A DNA stretch of 7,080 nt from Eubacterium sp. UBA3720 (GTDB taxonomy: Bacteria > Bacillota > Clostridia > Lachnospirales > Lachnospiraceae): assembly GCA_002371335.1 (NCBI GenBank), contig DFHP01000090.1, positions 1 to 7,080 of the forward strand, read 5' to 3'. The notes beneath the pieces are model-generated. The model did not search any database. It had not been told where the DNA came from and saw only the letters and a list, made by a program, of their open reading frames with translations. The position numbers and the translations under genes were made by a program. Shown here piece by piece: positions 1 to 5,443 of this stretch (position 1 is its first letter; each line of letters starts with the position of its first letter).

Positions 1-26
1 CCAAGATTCCGTCCGCACCCCCGAAT

Positions 27-39
27 GGTTAACTTAACC
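27..39. repeat. 13-base inverted repeat GGTTAA-C-TTAACC
   Basis: The sequence is a perfect 6-base inverted repeat around one central base. It is too tight to form a stable hairpin and would suit a dimeric protein site, but its length makes chance occurrence quite possible. It directly abuts the 40-63 hairpin. Confidence 0.3.
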
Positions 40-63
40 CGACCCTAACACCGATTTAGGTCG
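40..63. terminator. Weak hairpin downstream of the AT-rich partial gene
   Basis: CGACC(C)TAA pairs with TTAGGTCG across a 7-base loop, giving eight pairs with one bulged C. It lies about 45 bases past the TAA at 109-111 on the minus strand. There is no T-run after it in either direction, so an intrinsic terminator role is doubtful. Confidence 0.2.
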
Positions 64-108
64 ATCGCTCTAATTTGCCAAATTACTATCCAATGATTCT
101 TCTAGTAA

Positions 109-398
109 TTAAACCAAAACTCTCATGTTTGGATACTGATCACTACCAACTTTCTTCAAAAGAGCATAGGTCTGAATTATTTTTTTCCTGTCGTATTAGT
201 AGCTCTTAATGTCCATGTTGCAACAGATCTCATTTGCTCTGCAGAATAATGCTGGTTTATTTGTGAATCGGTCATAATTCTTTTACAAAATCCTTGGTCA
301 ACATAACTTTGAACTTTATTTAATGCAGCTGCTTCACTTGTATATGTGGTTTCTGCGGCCGCTCTTCCTGCTGCATTATTTAAATTCTTCAAGTTCAC
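109..398 (-). pseudogene. 3' part of an unrecognised gene in AT-rich segment, with an apparent frameshift
   Basis: I do not recognise this protein. From about 398 a frame runs to a TAA at 177-179 and encodes a soluble-looking, Ala/Thr/Asn-rich stretch (for example LNKVQSYVDQGFCKRIMTD and EQMRSVATWTLRATNTTGKK). If one base is added to the A run at 180-186 the reading continues in a protein-like way, IIQTYALLKKVGSDQYPNMR, to a TAA at 109-111. No ribosome binding site precedes the GTG at 398. The frame is open upstream only to a stop near 440, inside the synthetase sequence, so the real 5' end is probably absent. GC here is about 35% against about 55% just to the right. There is no signal peptide or membrane segment. 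It is most likely the tail of a gene from another replicon or organism joined to the operon, but a short spurious frame cannot be excluded. Confidence 0.4.
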
Positions 399-1616
399 TC
401 CCCAGATATGACGAAAACATTCCTGCCTGATTGCTGCTTTTTGGCGCTACCACGATCTCGCCGATCTCCCCGCATTTAACTGGAGCACCGTCACGATCCC
501 TAAGGTCTATTCTAAATAATGGGGAGGGGAAGCCAAGAGAAGCATCCACGGGTTCCCTGTCAGTGAAATTGGCCAGAAGGAGTACGGTTTCTGTCTGCCC
601 ATATCCTTCATACAACTTAAGCCCTGTTTTTTTAAAAAGGCCCTGAACACTTCAGGGGAGAGGGCCTCGCCTGCAGTAGATGCATGTTTCAACGACGGCA
701 TGTCAGGTATGTCGCGGCGAACGAGATATCGGTACACGGTTGGAGGCGCGCAGAAGGATGTAACGCCATACCGGTTGATGATTTTTACCAGCATGGCCGG
801 ATCAAACGTGTCAAAATCATATACCATCACAGCACTTCCAACGATCCACTGTCCATAAATCTTCCCCCAGGATGCTTTTCCCCAACCGGTTTCCGCAACT
901 GTAAAATGAAGTCCTCCGTCCTGAGCTCCCTGCCAGTATCTTGCCGTTATAATATGGGCAAGTGGATATGTAAAGCTGTGAACGACACCTTTCGGATTGC
1001 CTGTCGTTCCGGATGTAAAGTATAGGATCATGGGATCTTCAGCCCTTGTTTCCATTCTTTCGAGCGTCTCCTGCGCCTGGTGCATCTGGTCTGTCAGGTT
1101 GATAAAACCTTCCCGGTTCTCCTTTACGGTCCACAACAGGCAGCCTGCGTTTTCTCTTAATGCTGCGTTCCTGACTTTTTCTGTCACGGAACCCTGGGGC
1201 GTTACGATGAGGCCTTTTGGGTTGCTCAGCCGGATACGAATTTGGAAGTCCTGCTCTGTCAGCATGTGCGTCACCGGAAGAAGGACTGCGCCGATCTTAT
1301 GAAGCGCAACTGCTACGAACCAGTATTCATAGTGGCGCTTTAGCACAACCATCACCGTGTCTCCGCGTTTTATCCCTTGCGAGATGAATATGTTTGCGGC
1401 CCTGTTGCTCCACTGCTTTATTTCACGGAACGAAAAAACATGTTCTTCGTCATCCGATCCACGCCAGACCAGTGCCGGTTTTTCCGGCTCCTCATCTGCA
1501 ATCCTGTCTACTACATCATAACCAAAGTTGAAATTCTCTTTATAGCAAAGGTTAAAATCCGTCAGCACCCCTGACGGATCGAATGTTTCCTTACAGAATT
1601 CCCTATATATGTTCAT
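376..1616 (-). pseudogene. MACS-type acyl-CoA synthetase (AMP-forming), frameshifted and 3'-truncated
   Basis: Enzymes of this adenylate-forming family activate a carboxylic acid with ATP and then load it on CoA. Residues 1-330 read in one frame from ATG 1616. They include the P-loop FTSGTTGNPKGV (200-211), the MACS-style AETGWGKASWGKIYGQW (241-257) and TAGEALSPEVF (314-324). At a run of seven A on the minus strand (627-633) the frame breaks. Homology resumes in the -1 frame as TGLKLYEGYGQTE, containing the A5 motif at 336-343, and runs to about GEIGEIVVAPKSSNQAGMF before a stop at 376. About 413 residues can be rebuilt out of an expected 550 or so. The C-terminal domain with the hinge and catalytic lysine is missing because the sequence changes character near 380-420. 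The gene starts in the accA stop and has GAGGAG at 1622-1627. Substrate cannot be told; the closest style is medium-chain or aromatic acid ligases. The break may be an assembly artefact, so the gene may be intact in the organism. Confidence 0.82.
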
Positions 1617-2428
1617 CACAGCTCCTCGTTTTTGAGGTTGGTCACCTCCGGGGCATATTCCCCTAACTTGCGGAAGCGAAAATACCGCTTTTGCAAAAGA
1701 TCCGGGTCCTCTTGCAAATCCAGAACTTCGTGTTTCAATTCTCGCTTAAGACTTCGGTAAAAATCTGCTGTCCCGATTCCCGCTTCCGGCACAATCCTTT
1801 CAATGACCCCCAGCATCAACGCGTCATCTGCCGTCATGCGCAGGCTTTCAGCCGCCTCTTTTGCTTTATCTGGCTCCTTCCACAAAATGCTTGCACATCC
1901 TTCCGGTGAAATCACGGAATAAACTGCGTTTTCCAGCATCCAGACACGGTCTGACAGGCTTAAAGCCAGCGCTCCGCCGCTGCCTCCTTCGCCGATCACA
2001 ATCGAAATTGTAGGGACACAGAGCGTGCTCATTTCCATCAGGTTTTCCGCGATCGCCTGCCCCTGGCCGCGCTCCTCCGACTCGCTGCCGCAATATGCAC
2101 CAGACGTGTCTACAAAACAAATGATTGCCCTTCCAAACTTTTCAGCCTGCTTCATTAAGCGCAGCGCCTTCCGGTAACCCTCCGGGGACGGCGCGCCGAA
2201 ATTCCGGTACGCCCGTTCCTTGGCAGTGTGTCCTTTTTCAATGGCAATCACTGTAACAGGCATATCATCCAGAAATGCGATTCCTGCCATAATGGCAGGA
2301 TCGTCGCCGAAAAAGCGGTCGCCATGCATTTCCATAAACCCAGTAAAGACATTTTTTATATAGTCTGATCCGGTAGGCCTTTTGTTATCCCTGGCGAGCT
2401 TTACTCTCTCATATGCAACAATGGACAT
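1616..2428 (-). CDS. accA: Acetyl-CoA carboxylase carboxyltransferase subunit alpha (AccA)
   Basis: AccA is the partner of AccD in the carboxyltransferase half-reaction. From ATG 2428 it has 270 residues. Recognisable parts are AYERVKLARDNKRPTGSDYI at 5-24, HGDRFFGDDPAI (35-46), GAPSPEGYRKALRLM (78-92), the DTSGAYCGSESEERGQGQAIAENL region (108-131), and GEGGSGGALAL followed by YSVISPEGCASILWK. It is shorter than E. coli AccA (about 319) because the N-terminal helical extension is reduced, as is common in Clostridia. Two starts are possible. ATG 2446 overlaps accD by 11 bases but has only a poor AAAGG three bases upstream. ATG 2428 has GGAGG (2440-2444) at 11 bases, so it is preferred with moderate certainty. 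The stop TGA shares one base with the ATG of the next gene (TGATG). Confidence 0.94.
   Translation of the reverse strand: MSIVAYERVKLARDNKRPTGSDYIKNVFTGFMEMHGDRFFGDDPAIMAGIAFLDDMPVTVIAIEKGHTAKERAYRNFGAPSPEGYRKALRLMKQAEKFGRAIICFVDTSGAYCGSESEERGQGQAIAENLMEMSTLCVPTISIVIGEGGSGGALALSLSDRVWMLENAVYSVISPEGCASILWKEPDKAKEAAESLRMTADDALMLGVIERIVPEAGIGTADFYRSLKRELKHEVLDLQEDPDLLQKRYFRFRKLGEYAPEVTNLKNEEL
1622..1627 (-). promoter_or_regulatory. Ribosome binding site of the acyl-CoA synthetase gene
   Basis: GAGGAG in the last accA codons lies 5 bases before ATG 1616, and only 2 bases before the alternative GTG 1619. This favours the ATG in a TGATG stop-start overlap. Confidence 0.65.
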
Positions 2429-2435
2429 ATCCTTA

Positions 2436-3287
2436 TTATCCTCCATGAGCCTTTAACAGCGCAGACAGATAACTTCTCTGCCTGTTTCTGGCTATAATGT
2501 TGTCTACAAAGCCATGATCCCGGACAAACTCTGCCGTCTGGAATCCTTTCGGCAGAGCTTTTCTTGTGGTCTGTTCCACGACTCTTGCCCCTGCAAAGCC
2601 GATTGTCGCACCGGGTTCTGCAAGGATAATATCCGCCTCCATTCCAAAGCTTGCCGTTACGCCTCCCGTTGTTGGGTCTGTAAGGATGGCAACATACAAA
2701 AGGCCTGCATCATTGTGGCGCTTGACAGCCGCGCTGGTTTTTGCCATCTGCATTAAAGAAAGCAGCCCTTCCTGCATCCTGGCTCCTCCGGAAACCAGAT
2801 ACCCGACGACCGGGAGTCGATGGGATAATGCATATTCAAAAAGACTTGTGATTTTTTCCCCGACAACGCTTCCCATGCTGCCCATCATGAAATGAGCTTC
2901 CATGGCAAACACGCAGACACACCTGTCGTGAATTTTTGCCGTGCCGCATATCACGGCTTCTTCCTCCCCACTGGCTTCCTTTACCGTATCCAGCTTTTCC
3001 TGATACCCGGGAAAAGACAAAGGGTTGACTGCGTGCATGTCGCAAAACAGTTCCTCAAACGTGTCTTTATCTGTCAGCATAAGGATTCGCTGTCTGGCCT
3101 TCATGTGAAAGTGATAGCCGCATTTGCAGACCATCCGGTTCGCCCATAACTGGCTCATCGGTGTTCTCTTTCTGCAGTTTGGGCAAACTTTTTCAGGCTC
3201 GCCGGCATCCTGCTGCACAGGCGCTTCTTTCCTTCCGCCTTCTTCCAGCTTGTTTTTAGGTTTCATAAAATTGAGCAATATCGCCAT
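2436..3287 (-). CDS. accD: Acetyl-CoA carboxylase carboxyltransferase subunit beta (AccD)
   Basis: AccD with AccA transfers the carboxyl group from carboxybiotin to acetyl-CoA, giving malonyl-CoA. Read from ATG 3287 it has 283 residues: a variable N-terminus (1-34), a zinc ribbon with CPNC at 35-38 and CKC at 54-56, then the crotonase-like domain with MGSMGSVVGEKI (135-146), SGGARMQEG (166-174) and DPTTGGVTASFGM (204-216). The zinc ribbon is odd: the second cysteine pair is spaced C-x-C, while E. coli and most relatives have C-x2-C. The start is a choice between GTG 3296, overlapping the accC stop by 4 bases, and ATG 3287. ATG 3287 is preferred because AGGTGA (3293-3298) sits 5 bases before it. 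GTG 3296 would add only three residues. The C-terminus overlaps or abuts accA. Confidence 0.93.
   Translation of the reverse strand: MAILLNFMKPKNKLEEGGRKEAPVQQDAGEPEKVCPNCRKRTPMSQLWANRMVCKCGYHFHMKARQRILMLTDKDTFEELFCDMHAVNPLSFPGYQEKLDTVKEASGEEEAVICGTAKIHDRCVCVFAMEAHFMMGSMGSVVGEKITSLFEYALSHRLPVVGYLVSGGARMQEGLLSLMQMAKTSAAVKRHNDAGLLYVAILTDPTTGGVTASFGMEADIILAEPGATIGFAGARVVEQTTRKALPKGFQTAEFVRDHGFVDNIIARNRQRSYLSALLKAHGG
2440..2444 (-). promoter_or_regulatory. Probable ribosome binding site of accA inside accD end
   Basis: GGAGG encodes the final Gly-Gly of AccD and lies 11 bases before ATG 2428. The spacing is long but better than anything ahead of ATG 2446. Confidence 0.5.
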
Positions 3288-3292
3288 CTTCT

Positions 3293-3298
3293 TCACCT
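3293..3298 (-). promoter_or_regulatory. Ribosome binding site that decides the accD start
   Basis: AGGTGA, a perfect anti-Shine-Dalgarno match, sits 5 bases before ATG 3287 and contains the accC stop TGA (3293-3295). It favours ATG 3287 over GTG 3296. Confidence 0.65.
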
Positions 3299-4600
3299 GT
3301 TCCCCATGAAATCAAGGTCATATGTCCCGCTCAGAAATCTCTCATCATCAATAATCCCAAGCTGCTCTTCTGTGTTGGTCTGAACCCCTTCAATCAGAAG
3401 CTCACAAAGAGCTGCATTCATCTTCCGGATTGCCTCTTCCCGCGTCCCTGCGTATACAATGAGTTTTCCTATCAGGGCATCGTAATAGGGAAGGATTTCT
3501 GTGCCTGGCAGAAGATAAGTATCAAAACGGACCTGTGGGCCTCCTGGTATATGAAGCATTTCCACTGTACCACAGCCGATCGCGTTGATCCTGCATTCGA
3601 TAGCAGTTCCCGAAAGACGGATCTTCTCCTGTTTAAAAGGAAGGGAAATGCCTGCCGCAATCCGGATCTGCCATTTAACAAGATCAATTCCCGTCAGCAT
3701 TTCGGAAACACAGTGTTCCACCTGCAGCCGGATATTCATTTCCATGAACCAGAACATTCCCTGGGCGTCCAGCAGGAATTCTGCGGTGCCGATCCCTGTA
3801 TATCCGATCTGTCGTATTGCCCGGCAAAGCATCGCCTGCATCTCATCCCGCATTTCTGCTGTTACTGCAGGGGAGGGGCTTTCCTCTACCAGCTTTTGAT
3901 GCCTTCTTTGGAGAGAACAGTCCCGCTCTCCGGCTATAACGATATTGCCCGCTTCATCAGCGAGGATCTGAAACTCTACGTGTCTAGCCGGATAAATATA
4001 CTTCTCAAGATAAACAGAACCATCGCCAAACGCTGCTTCTGCCTCAGCAGATGCCTGCGGGAACAACCGCCGTACCTCATCACCGCTTTTTGCCAGGCGG
4101 ATTCCCCGTCCGCCGCCCCCTGCGCTCGCCTTAATCATAACGGGATATCCCAGTTTTTCAGCTTCGCTCACGGCAGCCTCTTCGGATGGAAGAGTCATTG
4201 TTCCGGGAATGACCCGTATGGATGCAGCTTCCATCTTTTCCTTCAGCTTTGCTTTGTCTCCGATCTTTTCCATGATATCCGGTGACGGACCGATAAAAAC
4301 AATGCCGTTCTTTTTACAAAGCCGGGCAAAATCAGCACTTTCCGACAAAAAGCCATATCCCGGATGGACTGCCTGAGCGCCGGCCAGGCATGCGGCGCTG
4401 ATAATCCGCTCCTGGTTCAAATAACTATCAGAGGCCTCCGCCTCCCCGATGCAATAGCTTTCATCGGCAAGTGCTGCGTGAAGGGAATCCGCGTCCGCCG
4501 CAGAGTATACCGCAACTGTCGCAATCCCCATCTCCTTACAGGCGCGAATGATACGAACGGCTATTTCTCCCCTGTTTGCTATAAGTATCTTTGAAAACAT
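3293..4600 (-). CDS. accC: Biotin carboxylase subunit of acetyl-CoA carboxylase (AccC)
   Basis: AccC uses ATP and bicarbonate to carboxylate biotin on AccB. The 435 residues comprise the N-terminal carboxylase domain (FSKILIANRGEIAVRIIRA at 2-20, HPGYGFLSES at 79-88), the ATP-grasp domain with the glycine-rich loop KASAGGGGRGIR (157-168), and ERDCSLQRRHQKLVEESPSP at 225-244. The C-terminal domain ends GTYDLDFMGNR. Catalytic Glu287, Asn289, Arg291, Glu295 and Arg337 are present. Two things are unusual. The active-site strand reads EMNIRLQVEHCVSE where the family nearly always has MNTRxQVEHPVTE. After ECRINA (335-340) about seven residues that normally include an ENP or EDP step and a PxPG turn are absent, which explains a length below the usual 445-450. 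The start is ATG 4600 with AAGGAG (4608-4613) overlapping the fabZ stop. A pyruvate carboxylase subunit is unlikely given the acc/fab context. Confidence 0.93.
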   Translation of the reverse strand: MFSKILIANRGEIAVRIIRACKEMGIATVAVYSAADADSLHAALADESYCIGEAEASDSYLNQERIISAACLAGAQAVHPGYGFLSESADFARLCKKNGIVFIGPSPDIMEKIGDKAKLKEKMEAASIRVIPGTMTLPSEEAAVSEAEKLGYPVMIKASAGGGGRGIRLAKSGDEVRRLFPQASAEAEAAFGDGSVYLEKYIYPARHVEFQILADEAGNIVIAGERDCSLQRRHQKLVEESPSPAVTAEMRDEMQAMLCRAIRQIGYTGIGTAEFLLDAQGMFWFMEMNIRLQVEHCVSEMLTGIDLVKWQIRIAAGISLPFKQEKIRLSGTAIECRINAIGCGTVEMLHIPGGPQVRFDTYLLPGTEILPYYDALIGKLIVYAGTREEAIRKMNAALCELLIEGVQTNTEEQLGIIDDERFLSGTYDLDFMGNR

Positions 4601-4607
4601 ATCCCGG

Positions 4608-4613
4608 CTCCTT
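4608..4613 (-). promoter_or_regulatory. Ribosome binding site of accC
   Basis: AAGGAG lies 7 bases upstream of ATG 4600 and overlaps the fabZ TAA stop (4612-4614), so terminating ribosomes cover it. Confidence 0.75.
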
Positions 4614-5022
4614 AAATGAGAGCAAAGGAAAAGTCAGCTGATGCGCATACTTTTTCATTTACGCTGACCGTTCCCCTTGCGAAATAAAACGGGGGCCTCT
4701 TGCGCAGTATTCTGCAGGAAATCTCAACCTGGTCGCCCGGGTAAACCGGGGAGCGGAACCTGGCCTTATCTATTCCTGTATACAGCGTTTTTTTTCCTTC
4801 ATGTAATTCATCTTTCAAAAGAACACAGGTAGACTGCGCCATCATTTCGCACAGGATTACTCCCGGAACAATTGGGCTATCCGGAAAATGCCCCTGAAGA
4901 AAAAACTCGTCCCCACGGACAAGGTATTTGCCTGCCGCAATGTTGTTTTTAGCCACTACCTCATCCAAAAGAAGCATAGGTTCCCGGTGTGGAAGGATTT
5001 TTTTTAATTCTTCTTTGTTCAA
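4612..5022 (-). CDS. fabZ: 3-hydroxyacyl-[ACP] dehydratase FabZ
   Basis: FabZ removes water from 3-hydroxyacyl-ACP to give trans-2-enoyl-ACP. The 136 residues form a single hot-dog fold. The signature LPHREPMLLLDEV is at 10-22, and the active-site segment GHFPDSPIVPGVILCEMMAQ holds the catalytic pair His45 and Glu59. The start is a TTG at 5022. It gives the exact family N-terminus (MNKEELKKILPHREP) and is preceded by TAAGGAGAGG (5031-5040), which overlaps the accB stop region. No in-frame ATG is available before the HREP motif. The gap to accB is 4 bases and to accC 11 bases. A FabA-type isomerase is less likely given the FabZ-like length and motifs and its place between accB and accC, a common arrangement in Clostridia. 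Confidence 0.95.
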   Translation of the reverse strand: MNKEELKKILPHREPMLLLDEVVAKNNIAAGKYLVRGDEFFLQGHFPDSPIVPGVILCEMMAQSTCVLLKDELHEGKKTLYTGIDKARFRSPVYPGDQVEISCRILRKRPPFYFARGTVSVNEKVCASADFSFALI

Positions 5023-5026
5023 GACG

Positions 5027-5443
5027 TTATCCTCTCCTTATTTTCATGAGTTCCGTCCCGTATTCAACCACTTGACCATTGGTCACACAGATTCTTTCAA
5101 TAACACCGCTTACGTCAGCCCGGATCTCATTCATCAGTTTCATGGCTTCAATAATGCAAAGAACGTCTCCTTCCTTCACAGAATTTCCAGCGGAGACAAA
5201 CGGATCCGCGTTTTCTGCCGGAGCGGCATAGAATATTCCAACCATTGGCGAAGTAATGCTTATAAGGCCGTTGTCTTTTTCTGTGTTCGCCTCTGTTGAT
5301 TCGTTACGGGGCAGAGACGGTAGCATCTTTGCGCCTTGTGCTTTTTCCAGACAAACCGTCATACCTTCCTCTGAAACGGTAAGGCTTGTAAGATCCAGTT
5401 CCTTCATCAACTCTGCATATTTGCGGATTTCTTCCTCTTTCAT
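5027..5443 (-). CDS. accB: Biotin carboxyl carrier protein of acetyl-CoA carboxylase (AccB)
   Basis: AccB carries the biotin that shuttles CO2 from biotin carboxylase (AccC) to carboxyltransferase (AccD/AccA) in acetyl-CoA carboxylase. The 138-residue protein has a charged helical N-terminus (about 1-35), a polar flexible linker (about 36-58) and a biotinyl-lipoyl domain (about 60-138). Lys102 in IIEAMKLMNEI is the predicted biotinylation site. The domain begins with the usual ITSPMVGIFYAAP and closes with VVEYGTELMKI. It starts inside the fabF stop (ATGA), with a very strong GGGAGGTG site at 5449-5456 lying in fabF codons. This should couple the two genes. The length is slightly below the roughly 155 of E. 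coli because the linker is short. The biotin ligase needed to modify it is not in the window. Confidence 0.96.
   Translation of the reverse strand: MKEEEIRKYAELMKELDLTSLTVSEEGMTVCLEKAQGAKMLPSLPRNESTEANTEKDNGLISITSPMVGIFYAAPAENADPFVSAGNSVKEGDVLCIIEAMKLMNEIRADVSGVIERICVTNGQVVEYGTELMKIRRG
5031..5040 (-). promoter_or_regulatory. Ribosome binding site that fixes the TTG start of fabZ
   Basis: TAAGGAGAGG is made of the last accB codons and sits 8 bases before TTG 5022 (11 from the AAGGAG core). It supports the unusual TTG as the real start. Confidence 0.75.

Larger units (their letters stand above)
1..400. other. AT-rich segment unlike the rest of the window
   Basis: Counting by 60-base lines, 61-360 is about 35% GC (32, 35, 37, 33 and 38%), whereas 421-480 is 55% and the operon stays near 50%. 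The change coincides with loss of acyl-CoA synthetase homology. It contains only the partial unrecognised gene (109-398) and about 108 bases downstream of it with two small inverted repeats. No transposase, terminal repeat, integrase or tRNA is visible, so its origin (assembly chimera, insertion or rearrangement) cannot be decided from the sequence. Confidence 0.7.

Noticed and set aside
1..26. tRNA-like 3' end on the plus strand (GATTCC followed by a C-rich tail)
   Set aside because: The T-loop consensus TTC is missing and the rest of the molecule would lie outside the window.
507..626. Zero-frame tail of the synthetase after residue 330
   Set aside because: The residues after the A7 run lose all family similarity, while the -1 frame restores the A5 motif YEGYGQTE.
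3551..4285. Plus-strand open frame of 244 codons opposite accC
   Set aside because: It is fully antisense to accC and rich in Cys, His and Ser as expected of a shadow frame. No domain is recognisable.
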